DNA from: an uncultured Opitutaceae bacterium
GTDB lineage: Bacteria; Verrucomicrobiota; Verrucomicrobiia; Opitutales; Opitutaceae
Direction: 5' to 3'
DNA: 64,000 nucleotides
NCBI GenBank assembly: GCA_903890485.1
Contig: CAITBM010000111.1
Coordinates: forward strand, 1-64,000
The position numbers were made by a program, and so were the translations under genes. How positions within the stretch are numbered: position 1 is the first letter of the stretch; each line of letters opens with the position of its first letter. Of this stretch, positions 25,300-34,545 are shown one piece after another. The notes under the pieces are model-generated. The model ran no database searches and was not told the DNA's origin. It saw only the letters and a list, made by a program, of their open reading frames with translations.

Positions 25300-27573
25300 T
25301 TAGGGGCCCACCTCGACCTGGAGGACGACGTCCTTGAATGTGTAGGGCACCGGGGCCTTGGGGTCGAAGCACACGAATCGCAGGCTCAGCTGGTGCGTCC
25401 CCTCCCCGTCCAGAACCCAGGAATACCTCCCCTGCCACGAGCGGTGCTCCAAGGAGGTCGCTTCCAGTCGCGAGACCGGACGGACGGTCGTCAGGTCGGA
25501 CACATCGATAAAATCGAGTGTCCCGTCTTCCGAATAGGCCCCGTAGGCGAGGGCCAGCGGGGCTCCTTTTGGGACCCGGGATGGGCTCGATGCCGAGACG
25601 AGGAATTTTCCCTCCCGCAAATCCAAAGTGAAAACCTGCTCCACCCTGCCCCGCGGGTTCTCCGCCAAAACGGTGAGGGGAAAGAGCCCGGGGGCGGCAG
25701 CGGCTCCCTGGAGCCTCCCGGTTCGCGAATCGATCGAAACCCCATTGGGCAGTCCCTTTGCGGAGTACCTTACGGGGCTGTAGGCTGCCCCGATCCGCGC
25801 TTCCAGGGGCGAACCCACCGCCCAGAGCAGGGTATCAGGAGTGACCAAAACCGGGGCGCAAGGCGGCACGCTCGTGTCGCCCCCCGATTCTGCGGCTGAA
25901 AGCATCCGGCCGAGGTCCAGCTTGCTCGGGTGCTTCCCGTCAGGGAAGCGACGCTCGTACACCGAGAGGGAAAACCCCAATACCCGGGTGTCGGCGACAT
26001 GGAGGTGGGTGCCTTCGACGCTCGTCCTCAGTTTCGCAAGATCGAGCCGCATCTGCTCGTCGAAGGGCCACGCGCCCTTGGGCTGGGACATGATGAGGAC
26101 AAAGTCGCTCTGGCCCATGAGCTCGAGGCCCCGCTCCAGGGGGATCGCAAGAAGCCCTGTCGGCATCATCTGCTCATAGTCGAGCATCCGCCCGTGGCGC
26201 TCATACCCCTGGACCGCGAGGGCTCGGCCAAAGAGGCCGTCGCAAAACTGAGTTTGAGCTACCCGGGGGGTTTGCAGGCCGGCCTCCTCCGACCGGAAAA
26301 AGAGGTAGTCGGCGAGCGCGCCCAGGCGCCGGGAATCCTGGCGCAGGCTCGCCGTTGGACGGCTGGTCGCGACGTGCAACCCAAGGAGTCCGACCCCGAG
26401 CGCAACGGCCGCCAGGGCAACGGTGGCGGACGCCCCCCTCCCCACCCGCGCGGCAGGCGCCCAGCAGGCAGCCACCACCAGAAGGATCGCGGGGCCAAGC
26501 AGCACGCTCACCGTCTGCGTGGCCTTCGCGGGGTCAAGCCCGAGCACAAGGGCGGGTGCGACCAGGAAAACAAACGAGGTCCAAAAAACCCGGCGCCCCC
26601 GGTTATCCTGGTCCGACTCCTCCCCCAGGTTCAGGCCTTGCGCGAGCACCCGGTACCCGGCGACGACGCCTGCGAAGAGCGCCACGGCCCCCAGGCCCAG
26701 ATGGTAGCGCGTCAGCTCAGTGGACAGCCACGCGATCGAGCGCACGGCGCCCAGGTGCGCGTCGCGCAGGCCGCTTTCGGGACCCGCGATGTGTCCGCCC
26801 CAGTAGTAGGTGTAGAGCGTGAAACGATTGGACCAGAGGACGGGTCCCGAAATGAAGCCCGCAAGGAGTGCGGCTCCCAGGAGCCGCAGGGACCTGGGGA
26901 GACGCTCCGGCCCCAGCTGGATAGCGGCCAGGAGGACCAGAAGGATGAGGGCAAAATAGACCGCGCTTAGAAACCGGGTCAGCATCACGGCGCCGACGAC
27001 CCATCCGAAGACCGCGCTCCAGCCCGTGGATCGGAATCCGTTGGTTGAAACGGCGGCGCAGAGGGCGATCCCGAAGCCACAGGCTGCCATCCAGTCCAGC
27101 CGGAAGTCCGCGGCCGACCCGGGTTGTCCCGACCAGGGGAATAGGACGGCGCATGCCAGGCCCACGGACACCCAGGCCAGTCCGAGCGGACCCCTCGCCT
27201 TCAGCACGGCGAAAAAAAGCGCCGCCTGAAGCCCCAGGAACCCGACGATGTTGAAGTTCAGGAGGAGGACTCGGGTGAGTCTTGGGGTTCCAAGTCCAGC
27301 CAGGGCAATCAGGTTGTGCGCCACGCCCTGGGGCGCGGGCTCCGTGAGCGCGCGGACGATTCCCGGGCCCAAACCGTGCTCCAGGCCATACTCATACGTC
27401 CGGTAGGCCTGACCCAGGTATTGCACCTGGTCGAACCACCGGGGGTAAACCTCGGCGCAGGGGACCGAGACGGCCGCGTGGAGGACGAGGAACTCGGCGA
27501 GCAGCACGGCGGATAGCGCCAGCGCCGGGAATAGCCCGCGGAGGTTTGTGAGGAATGGACGGGGTGGCGTCAC
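25300..27573 (-). CDS. Large multi-pass membrane protein, GT-C-like, with C-terminal Ig-like domain
   Basis: About 757 aa if a GTG at 27573 is used; the frame is open up to 27648 and no ATG is well placed. Roughly 11-12 membrane segments lie in residues 10-430, with a short first extracytoplasmic loop containing EVYPRWFDQVQYLGQAYRTYEYG. The Asp there and the overall layout recall GT-C lipid-linked sugar transferases. The soluble C-terminus holds a mixed domain and then a putative-Ig (He_PIG-like) module (YSAKGLPNGVSIDSRTGRLQGAAAAPG). No exact family is recognised. It is followed on the same strand only by intergenic sequence. Confidence 0.6.
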   Translation of the reverse strand: MTPPRPFLTNLRGLFPALALSAVLLAEFLVLHAAVSVPCAEVYPRWFDQVQYLGQAYRTYEYGLEHGLGPGIVRALTEPAPQGVAHNLIALAGLGTPRLTRVLLLNFNIVGFLGLQAALFFAVLKARGPLGLAWVSVGLACAVLFPWSGQPGSAADFRLDWMAACGFGIALCAAVSTNGFRSTGWSAVFGWVVGAVMLTRFLSAVYFALILLVLLAAIQLGPERLPRSLRLLGAALLAGFISGPVLWSNRFTLYTYYWGGHIAGPESGLRDAHLGAVRSIAWLSTELTRYHLGLGAVALFAGVVAGYRVLAQGLNLGEESDQDNRGRRVFWTSFVFLVAPALVLGLDPAKATQTVSVLLGPAILLVVAACWAPAARVGRGASATVALAAVALGVGLLGLHVATSRPTASLRQDSRRLGALADYLFFRSEEAGLQTPRVAQTQFCDGLFGRALAVQGYERHGRMLDYEQMMPTGLLAIPLERGLELMGQSDFVLIMSQPKGAWPFDEQMRLDLAKLRTSVEGTHLHVADTRVLGFSLSVYERRFPDGKHPSKLDLGRMLSAAESGGDTSVPPCAPVLVTPDTLLWAVGSPLEARIGAAYSPVRYSAKGLPNGVSIDSRTGRLQGAAAAPGLFPLTVLAENPRGRVEQVFTLDLREGKFLVSASSPSRVPKGAPLALAYGAYSEDGTLDFIDVSDLTTVRPVSRLEATSLEHRSWQGRYSWVLDGEGTHQLSLRFVCFDPKAPVPYTFKDVVLQVEVGP

Positions 27574-27666
27574 CAAAGTCCCACCGTAGTAACTCCCTGC
27601 CGGACTGCCATACGGATCGCGTTGGGGGGGGCGCCGTCCCGAGCACACCCGGACCCGGCCCTGGGG

Positions 27667-28455
27667 CTATTTGGAATCCTCGGTGCCGAGGGAACGCAGA
27701 AGGCCGAAGCCCACGTGCCCCTCCTGGAGCTTCTTCACAATGACCCCTCGGCTCTCCTGTCCGAAGAATTGCGACGCATATGAGGTCATCTCGGGGAGCG
27801 AATCGTTAAAGGCGTTCCGGTGCTCGCGGATGCTGTAGCGGGTGACCCAAAGGACTTTCCGCACCTTGTGGCGCCAGAGTTCCTGAAAATCATAGGCCAC
27901 CAGGCCCACAAAGTAGCGGTTCGCCTCGATCTCATCCCGGAGCGAGAGCGGGTCATAGCGGGCCGGAGAGCGGTCGTCCTGGAAATTGATACCGAGCATC
28001 CGCGCATTGCGGATGTCGTTAAGTCCCGATATTCCCCCGTTGGTGACCACGCTGCCCGTGGCGACTTGGGTCCTCATCCCGGGGCCTTCTGCCGAGCCGC
28101 TCGTTGTGCCCCAATAGACAACGATCAGGAGTTTTGTCGCCGCCGGGTCGCGGGCCTGCACAAAGTTCTGCGCCGACAGGGAGGCCGACAGTGTTCGAGC
28201 GATTGAAGAAAAACTCAGGGAATCGATCGACTTGTCGACCATCGCGATATCCCACTGCCCGCCATTTCCAAAGGCGTAGCTCTCCGGCGCATAGGAGCCG
28301 TCAGCCAACTGGGTCCGCGTGTACCCCGCGTAGGCGTGCGCCGAGACGATCGTGTAGCCCCGGGTCAAGGGCTTCTCCCCTGCGCGGAGCGGGGCTGCTA
28401 CGGCCGACGCGAGGGCCAAGGCCAGGACCGAGAGGTGGGGCAGCCGCGCACTCAT
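27667..28455 (-). CDS. Secreted hypothetical protein
   Basis: 262 aa from ATG 28455. A clear signal peptide ends near LRAGEKP. The mature part has YTIVSAHAYAGYTRTQ, then DPAATKLLIVVYWGTTSGS, a Gly-rich turn and RYFVGLVAYDFQELWRHKVRKVLWVTRYSIREH. The last parallels a domain in which a strand-rich core is closed by a basic helix. No catalytic or metal motif is visible and I do not recognise the family. It sits between the membrane protein and the PQQ dehydrogenase on the same strand. Confidence 0.65.
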   Translation of the reverse strand: MSARLPHLSVLALALASAVAAPLRAGEKPLTRGYTIVSAHAYAGYTRTQLADGSYAPESYAFGNGGQWDIAMVDKSIDSLSFSSIARTLSASLSAQNFVQARDPAATKLLIVVYWGTTSGSAEGPGMRTQVATGSVVTNGGISGLNDIRNARMLGINFQDDRSPARYDPLSLRDEIEANRYFVGLVAYDFQELWRHKVRKVLWVTRYSIREHRNAFNDSLPEMTSYASQFFGQESRGVIVKKLQEGHVGFGLLRSLGTEDSK

Positions 28456-28509
28456 GACCCCCAAATGTGCGCCAATTCCCACGAAAACACAAGCTGCCGA
28501 CGGGTCCGC

Positions 28510-30252
28510 CTAGGGCGCCCTGCCCGCGCCCCCGTACGAAACCCGCCACACCGTCCCGTTGGCGTCCTCCGTCACGATCAAGGCTCCGTCGTGGGCCACG
28601 GTGACCCCGACCGGCCGGCCCCAGACGTGGTGATCGTCGACCACAAAGCCCGTGAGGAAATCCTCGTACTCGCCCGTGGGAACGCCGTCCTTGAACAGCA
28701 CCCGGATCACCTTGCTGCCCGTGCGCGTGCTCCGGTTCCATGAGCCGTGCTCAGCCGCAAAGAGGCTGCCGCGGTACTCGGCGGGAAACACCGACCCGCC
28801 CGTGGTCGCGGTGTAGAAGGTGATCTGGAGCGATGCCGAATGGGCCTGGAGCGGAACGTCGGGGTCGATCGTTATCCCCTTCAGGTCTGGCCTTTCCCCG
28901 GCGTGGCGGGGGTCCTCGTGGTTGCCCATGTAATACCACGGCCACCCGTAGAATCCGTTTTCGCGAACCCGGGAAATGTAATCGGGCACCAGGTCGTCTC
29001 CCAGGCCGTCCCGCTCGTTGGTCGAGGTCCAGAGGTCCCCGGTATTGGGGTCCACGGCAAGGCCCACGGGATTGCGGATGCCGGTCGCGTAGGGGCGCAG
29101 CGGCTCCTTCCCCATGGGATCGGTCACCAGCACGTTGGCCCGGTTCGCCTCGGCTCCCCAGATGGCCCCGACGCCGTGAGCCTCCTCCCAGTCCCAGATC
29201 TGATCAGGCGTCCTCGGCTTGAGGCCCTCGGCCACGTTGGAGCCCGATCCCACGGCGATGAACATCCGGCTTCCGTCCCGCGAAAACGCGACATCTCGGG
29301 TCGTGTGGCCGCCAGTGCTGCTCCTGGCGAGCACCGGGACCACCTTCTCGGCGGGGCCCCGCGCCTCGAGATCGCCGTTCTTGTAGGGGAAGCGGATCAC
29401 GGAATTAAGCACCCCGACGTAAACCCACTGTGGATCCGGCCCGGCAGGATAGAAGGAAATGCCGAAGGGGCCCTCCAGCCCCTTGGCAAAGACGCGATTC
29501 TCGGTGGGCGCGGAGGCTCCGTCCTCGGCCCTCAGGATCCGGATATCGCCAGCGTTCGTCTCGGCAATGAAGAGGTCCCCGTTCGGGGCGGTCCGGATCA
29601 GCCTGGGGCCTGTCAGTCCGGTGGCGAACGGAAGCACTGTGAATCCCGGGGGCACCGAGAGCGACGCGGTCGCCGGCCTGTCGACATTCTGCGGGCCGTT
29701 CGTCGCGGAACGGGAGGCGAATGGGGCCGGCAGCAGGCCGATGTTGACCCGGTGCACCTTGCCCGGGGAATCGTTCATCCAGTCCCCTGCGCTCTTCTGG
29801 CCGCTCGCCGAGAGGGCCGTCAGGACCGCCGTGTCCACCTTGGGGAGCGTCGCCAGGTAGGACACGAGGTCCGCGCGGTCGGCGGGCTGAGGGACCATCA
29901 CCACCATCGCCGTTCCCGGGACAAGGGCCTGCGGATTGGCGAGGAACCGCTCCAGGTTCGCCTGGTCCCAGACGACCTGCGAGGCGCGGATGGCCTTCGT
30001 GTACCCGAAGTACGGCACCGTCCCTGCCGTCCTGCCCACGACCCCCCCGAGGATGGGGCCCTGCCCCGCTGCGGCCTGGCTGTCCTCGCCCGTGGCGTGG
30101 CACAGCGCGCAGTTCTGCAGGAACAAGGCCTTGCCGTGCACGGGATCTCCCGGGGAGGAAACGCCCTGGGCCCGGGCGGGCACATCCCCTGGGCCCATGG
30201 CCATCAAAGCTGCAACCAGAAGGGGCAAGGCGGGGGCTTTACGTGGAATCAT
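28510..30252 (-). CDS. PQQ-dependent sugar dehydrogenase fused to cytochrome c
   Basis: 580 aa with a signal peptide (1-29). N-terminal cytochrome c domain at about 35-135: haem motif CALCH, and the Met ligand probably in GTAMVVMV. The rest is a six-bladed sorbosone/glucose-dehydrogenase beta-propeller: PPGFTVLPFATGLTGPRLI, NGDLFIAETNAGDIRIL, GGHTTRDVAFSRDGSRMFIAVGSGSN, LRPYATGIRNPVGLAVDPNTGDLWTS, NERDGLGDDLVPDY, FYGWPWYYMG and FAAEHGSWNR. It should oxidise a sugar in the periplasm and pass electrons through its own haem to the respiratory chain. The cytochrome-first fusion is known in Verrucomicrobia and Bacteroidetes. Confidence 0.88.
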   Translation of the reverse strand: MIPRKAPALPLLVAALMAMGPGDVPARAQGVSSPGDPVHGKALFLQNCALCHATGEDSQAAAGQGPILGGVVGRTAGTVPYFGYTKAIRASQVVWDQANLERFLANPQALVPGTAMVVMVPQPADRADLVSYLATLPKVDTAVLTALSASGQKSAGDWMNDSPGKVHRVNIGLLPAPFASRSATNGPQNVDRPATASLSVPPGFTVLPFATGLTGPRLIRTAPNGDLFIAETNAGDIRILRAEDGASAPTENRVFAKGLEGPFGISFYPAGPDPQWVYVGVLNSVIRFPYKNGDLEARGPAEKVVPVLARSSTGGHTTRDVAFSRDGSRMFIAVGSGSNVAEGLKPRTPDQIWDWEEAHGVGAIWGAEANRANVLVTDPMGKEPLRPYATGIRNPVGLAVDPNTGDLWTSTNERDGLGDDLVPDYISRVRENGFYGWPWYYMGNHEDPRHAGERPDLKGITIDPDVPLQAHSASLQITFYTATTGGSVFPAEYRGSLFAAEHGSWNRSTRTGSKVIRVLFKDGVPTGEYEDFLTGFVVDDHHVWGRPVGVTVAHDGALIVTEDANGTVWRVSYGGAGRAP

Positions 30253-30350
30253 GCGTCAAGGGTGTACGAGACTGGTATTTGGGAATTCGTCCAATTCTTT
30301 CGGATAGGTCGACGACAAATCCGGGCCCGGTGCCGGACGCCGCGCCGGCG

Positions 30351-31334
30351 CTAAGGGTGCGAAAAACCCGAGGCCAGAATCCGCTGGAAGGTGACCGCGT
30401 CGATGTTGCCCCCCGTGTGGACAACGCCTGCAGGCTCCACCGCGCTCGCCCCGCGGTCCTTGATAAGTGCCGCAAGGCCGGCGCCCGCCGCCCCTTCGGC
30501 GACGTTGTGGGTATCGCTGAAATAGGCGCGCTGCGCCGCCTCAATCTCGTCGTCCGTGACGCGCACGATTCTCTCTACGCCCTGCAGGATATGCCGGAGC
30601 GCCTCGGCCACCGGGGTCGAGCACGCCATGCCGTCGGCTATCCGGGTGTCCGCGCGGTGGGTAACGACCTTCCTGGCGTCGAACGAAAGGGCGATCGCCG
30701 GCGCTCCGTCGGCTGCTACGCCGATGATCTTCGTGGGAAGCCCAACCGCGTCGCGGGCGGCGATCATGGCGCAGATGCCCGAGCCCATGCCGATCGGGAC
30801 GTAGACCCTGGCGAGGGCGGGCACAGCCCGGAGGAAGGCGAGCATCGAGACAGCGTTGCCGAGGACAAGGTCCCGGTGGTAGGAGGGCACCCAGTGGAGA
30901 CGACGACGCGCGGCAAGCTCCTTCGAATGGACGAGGGCCGCCTGGAAATCCTCACCATGCTCGATCAATTCGGCGCCCAGGGCGCGCATGGCCAAGTTCT
31001 TTTCGACGCTGTTGCCGTGCGGAACGACGACCGTGGAGCTCAGGCCGTAGCGCCCGGCGGCGAACGCCACGGCCTGGCCAAAATTGCCCCTCGTTGCGGC
31101 GATGACCCCGGCGACCGAGGGATCCACCAGACGCATGCGCCCGACGTAGGCCAAGGCGCCGCGGATCTTGAAGGACCCGATCGCCGTGTGGTTATCCTGC
31201 TTCACCCAGACCGGCCCGCCCACCCGCTTGCTGAGGAGCGGCCAGTCAAATGCTGGAGTCGGCGGGACCACCGAGTCTATCTGGGGGGCTATGGTCTCGA
31301 TCTCTTCCAGGGAAGGCAGCGGATCAGTGTCCAT
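30351..31334 (-). CDS. Threonine dehydratase-like PLP enzyme (catabolic type)
   Basis: 327 aa from ATG 31334. PLP-binding lysine in IGSFKIRGAL, glycine-rich phosphate loop in PIGMGSGICAMIAA, N-terminal PPTPAFDWPLLSKRVG and C-terminal HTGGNIDAVTF. The fold-type II dehydratase domain is complete, but there is no regulatory ACT-like C-terminus, as in TdcB-type or hydroxyaspartate dehydratases. The position normally Ser in the SSGNHGQ loop reads ATRGNFGQAVA, a modest departure that could mark a different substrate. It follows the glycoside-hydrolase tail fragment on the same strand. Confidence 0.85.
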   Translation of the reverse strand: MDTDPLPSLEEIETIAPQIDSVVPPTPAFDWPLLSKRVGGPVWVKQDNHTAIGSFKIRGALAYVGRMRLVDPSVAGVIAATRGNFGQAVAFAAGRYGLSSTVVVPHGNSVEKNLAMRALGAELIEHGEDFQAALVHSKELAARRRLHWVPSYHRDLVLGNAVSMLAFLRAVPALARVYVPIGMGSGICAMIAARDAVGLPTKIIGVAADGAPAIALSFDARKVVTHRADTRIADGMACSTPVAEALRHILQGVERIVRVTDDEIEAAQRAYFSDTHNVAEGAAGAGLAALIKDRGASAVEPAGVVHTGGNIDAVTFQRILASGFSHP

Positions 31335-31371
31335 GAGGTAGGCCCAGAAGGTGCAGGGGCCGGGGCGCCTG

Positions 31372-31593
31372 TCAAAGCACACCCTCGATCTTAGGCACCT
31401 TCACGCCCGAGGTTTCCGGCAAGGAGGGGGCGGTCAGGCGAACCGTTAGACCCGTCCCGTCCTGGGCCCACCGCAGGGAAACGGAGCTCCCCATCACCGA
31501 AGCGGCGCGAACACTTCGGCCCTCGAGGGCAATGGAGCGCGAGGAAAGTGACTTTATCGTGACGGTCGCCGGGAGTCCCGCGGCAACGATCGC
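31372..31593 (-). pseudogene. C-terminal tail of a glycoside hydrolase, possibly GH29 alpha-L-fucosidase
   Basis: A 73-codon reading frame ending in TGA at 31374-31372: ATVTIKSLSSRSIALEGRSV, then VMGSSVSLRWAQDGTGLTVRL and a final VKVPKIEGVL. The pattern I-K-S-L, then V-x-x-V-x-x-x-G, W-x-Q-D-G-x-G-L-x-V-x-L and a closing beta strand is that of the C-terminal domain of GH29 fucosidases. Nothing upstream continues it; the GH78 gene starts divergently at 31614. I read it as a decayed leftover next to a live rhamnosidase. The family assignment rests on weak terminal similarity. Confidence 0.4.
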
Positions 31594-31613
31594 GATGGCG
31601 GCACGATGTCTCG

Positions 31614-34082
31614 GTGGGCGAAGAAAGCTTGGCCTCTTCGGTGCCGTCCCTATTGTTCCCCGATCTGAACCCCTTTGTAAGAGCCCCGATTAGCCTGCTC
31701 GCCGCGACACTGGCTTTAACTGCGACGGGCCTCAGGTCGGAAGAGGCCCCACGTCTGGACCTCGTGCACACGGCTTGGCCGTCGTCATGGATAACTTGTC
31801 CCGGGGCCGTCGCGCGCAATCCCGGCGTTTATCACTTCAGGAAGCATATTCAGGTGCCCGGCAAGACCGAGCATTTCATCGTCCACGTCTCCGGGGACAA
31901 CCGGTTCATCTTTTTCGTGAACGGACGGAGGGTTGGCGAGGGTCCAGCCCGCGGCGACTTGGACCACTGGCGCTACGAGACCTACGACCTGGGAGACGTC
32001 CTGCATGCGGGCGACAACACGCTGGCCGCCACGGTTTGGAACTACGGCGCCTTGGCGCCTACGGCGCAGATGAGCGACCAGACCGGGTTCCTGGTCCAAG
32101 GAGATTCAGCGGCAGAATCGGCCGCAGACACGGACGAGTCCTGGGAGGTCAAGGAGGAGAAGGGACAGGGATTCCTGGCGATAAATAGTGCAGACCTCCC
32201 CAATTACTACGCCGCAAGCCCGGGGGAGTTCGTCGACGGAAGCCGGTACGACTGGGATTGGCAGCACTCGAAGGAAGGCTGGAGCCGCGCCATGACCGTG
32301 GGGACGGGAGAGCCCGGCCGCTATCCCAAGGCAACGCCGGTCGGTACAGGTTCGGGCGTCAACCGCTGGCTCCTGGTCGAGGACAAGCTTCCCGCGATGA
32401 CCCACCGGGAAATCCCAACCGGGAAAATTGTGAGGGTCGAAGGGCTTCCGCCGGTGTCGGGCTTGCCGACCGTCATACCCGCCCACACCGATGCGCGAAT
32501 CCTGATCGACCGGGGCACGATGGCCACCGCCTATCCCGAGCTCGCGTTTAGCGGCGGAAAAGGCGCGTCGGTCGCGATCACCTATGCGGAGGCCCTTGTG
32601 GACAAGAAGGGGCAGAAGGGAAACCGCGGTGAAATCGTGGGGCGCTCAATCCTGGGCCTCACCGACACGCTCCTGGCCGATGGGGGAAACGGGCGGACCT
32701 GGACGTCCCTTTACTGGCGCACGTGGCGTTTCCAGGAGATCCGTGTAAAAACGTCCGACCAAGCCCTCACGCTGGACTCGTTGAGGGCTTTTTTCTCGGC
32801 CTACCCTTTCGTCGAGATGCGCTCCCACCTTTCGTCGAGCGACCCCTCCCTGCGCGACCTGTGGGAAATCGGCACCCGCACAGCCCGCCTCAATGCCCAC
32901 GAGACCTACATGGACTGCCCCTATTGGGAGCAGCTCCAGTACATCGGCGACACCCGCATCCAGGCCCTGATCTCCTACGTCGAGTTCGGGGACGACCGTC
33001 TGGCGCGGCAGGCCCTCGACGCCTATGACCAGTCCCGGATCTCCGAGGGACTTACGCAGAGCCGATACCCGAGCGCCCTGAACCAGGTCATCCCGACCTT
33101 CTCGCTCTACTGGATCGGCATGATCCACGACTCCTGGCTCTACAGACCGGACGACGGCTCACTCAAGCGGTGGGTACCGCACACGCGAAGCGCGATCAAC
33201 TGGTATGCGGAGCACGAGCGCCCGGACGGGCTTCTGGGGATCATGCCCTGGTGGAACTACGGGGACTGGACAAAGGATTTTGACTTTGGTGTCCCTCCCC
33301 AGGATCCCGACGGGGGATCGGCGCTCCTCTCGCTCATCTACATGGCCGCGCTCCGAGACGCGGCGGACCTTGAGGCCTACCTCGGCAACGCGGCGCTCGC
33401 AGCCGACGACCGCGCCCATGCGGCGCGGGTCGGTGCGGCGGTGGGAAAGCTCTGCTGGGATCCCGCGCTCGGGCTCCTGGCCGACACGCCTAGCCACGGG
33501 CATTTCAGCGAGGAAACCAATGCGATGGGGGTGCTTCTCGATGTGGTCCCCGCCGATGTCCAGGTCGGCGTCATGAACGCTGTCCTCAGCCACAAGCCAA
33601 ACCAAGGGACCCTGCCTCCGGGCGGCGAGTTCTCCCCCGCCAGCATCTATTTCCGATTCTACGTCGCCCGGGCCCTCGACCACGCCGGTTTGGCGGACCG
33701 CTACCTGGAGACCCTCGGGCCCTGGAGGAAAATGATGACGCTCGGGCTCACGACCTGGGCGGAGACCGCAGAGCCGACGCGTTCAGACGATCATGCGTGG
33801 AGCGCCCATCCCAACTACGACCTCCTCACGCTGGTTGCCGGCATCGCTCCCGCCTCCCCGGGGTTTCGCACGGTGAGGGTATCCCCACACCCGGGCACTC
33901 TGACGTTGCTGGACGTGGCCATGCCCCATCCGCACGGCCAGATATCCCTCCACTACCAGGCATCGGGCGGAAACGCGGCGTTCGACGTCTCGCTTCCCCC
34001 CGGGGTCACGGGCACCTTCCTATGGAAAGGCGAGAGCTCCCCACTCGCGGCAGGTGCCAACCACCTCGAACTTAGGCGATAA
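31614..34082 (+). CDS. Secreted alpha-L-rhamnosidase-like protein (GH78)
   Basis: 822 aa from a GTG; a hydrophobic segment at about 24-40 (PISLLAATLALTATGLRSEE) is the signal peptide. N-terminal beta-sandwich (FIVHVSGDNRFIFFVNGRRVGEGPARGD) and middle Bac_rhamnosid domain, followed by the (alpha/alpha)6 catalytic barrel: NAHETYMDCPYWEQLQYIGDTR carries the acidic residues of the GH78 D-C-P-x-x-E signature. Then RPDGLLGIMPWWNYGDWT, ETNAMGVLLDVV, and the C-terminal beta domain FRTVRVSPHPGTL. It would release L-rhamnose from plant or algal polysaccharides. Its 3' end overlaps convergent ndk by 11 bp. Confidence 0.85.
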   Translation: MGEESLASSVPSLLFPDLNPFVRAPISLLAATLALTATGLRSEEAPRLDLVHTAWPSSWITCPGAVARNPGVYHFRKHIQVPGKTEHFIVHVSGDNRFIFFVNGRRVGEGPARGDLDHWRYETYDLGDVLHAGDNTLAATVWNYGALAPTAQMSDQTGFLVQGDSAAESAADTDESWEVKEEKGQGFLAINSADLPNYYAASPGEFVDGSRYDWDWQHSKEGWSRAMTVGTGEPGRYPKATPVGTGSGVNRWLLVEDKLPAMTHREIPTGKIVRVEGLPPVSGLPTVIPAHTDARILIDRGTMATAYPELAFSGGKGASVAITYAEALVDKKGQKGNRGEIVGRSILGLTDTLLADGGNGRTWTSLYWRTWRFQEIRVKTSDQALTLDSLRAFFSAYPFVEMRSHLSSSDPSLRDLWEIGTRTARLNAHETYMDCPYWEQLQYIGDTRIQALISYVEFGDDRLARQALDAYDQSRISEGLTQSRYPSALNQVIPTFSLYWIGMIHDSWLYRPDDGSLKRWVPHTRSAINWYAEHERPDGLLGIMPWWNYGDWTKDFDFGVPPQDPDGGSALLSLIYMAALRDAADLEAYLGNAALAADDRAHAARVGAAVGKLCWDPALGLLADTPSHGHFSEETNAMGVLLDVVPADVQVGVMNAVLSHKPNQGTLPPGGEFSPASIYFRFYVARALDHAGLADRYLETLGPWRKMMTLGLTTWAETAEPTRSDDHAWSAHPNYDLLTLVAGIAPASPGFRTVRVSPHPGTLTLLDVAMPHPHGQISLHYQASGGNAAFDVSLPPGVTGTFLWKGESSPLAAGANHLELRR

Positions 34083-34491
34083 AGAGTTCCTCGGGCTGGA
34101 AGAACCTTGCCAGCTCGATCTTTGCGTTGGCGACGCTGTCGGAAGCGTGGACCACGTTCCTCATCATCTCGGTGCCGAAGTCGCCGCGGATCGTTCCCTT
34201 GGCGGCCTTGCGCGAGTCGGTCGGCCCGAGCAGATCCCTGACGCGGCTCACCACGGCGGTTCCCTGGAGCGCCATTACGATCACCGGGCGCGAGCTCATG
34301 AACTTCTCGATCTCCGGGTAAAAGGGCATCTCGGCCACGTGGGCGTAATGCTCGCGCAGCACCTGCGCCGTAAGCTGGGTCATCTTGCAACCCACGATGG
34401 TGAAGCCCGCCTTTTCAAAGCGATCGAGCACGTTTCCAACGTGGTGCTTCTCCATGCAGTCGGGCTTAAAGATAATCAGGGTTTTCTCCAT
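34072..34491 (-). CDS. ndk: Nucleoside diphosphate kinase
   Basis: 139 aa, normal length. Starts MEKTLIIFKPDCMEK (the family's K-P-D), with the active-site His in RNVVHASDS and FGTEMMRNVVH upstream. Most homologues have N-x-I/V-H-G-S-D; here the residue after His is Ala. It passes phosphate between NTPs and NDPs through phosphohistidine. Preceded by a GGAAGGGA-type Shine-Dalgarno region on the minus strand. Convergent with the GH78 gene. Confidence 0.94.
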   Translation of the reverse strand: MEKTLIIFKPDCMEKHHVGNVLDRFEKAGFTIVGCKMTQLTAQVLREHYAHVAEMPFYPEIEKFMSSRPVIVMALQGTAVVSRVRDLLGPTDSRKAAKGTIRGDFGTEMMRNVVHASDSVANAKIELARFFQPEELFIA

Positions 34492-34545
34492 AGGAAGGGA
34501 TCAACATACGGAAGCCCCACCCGATGGAAAGCCTGATTTTGCCGG

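Noticed and set aside
28747-30354. 535-aa plus-strand frame opposite the PQQ dehydrogenase
   Set aside because: Shadow frame; the real gene on the minus strand has signal peptide, haem and propeller motifs.
31391-31819. 142-aa minus-strand frame upstream of GH78
   Set aside because: Arg/Gly-rich, no signature, and it overlaps both the GH78 signal peptide and the better hydrolase-tail frame.
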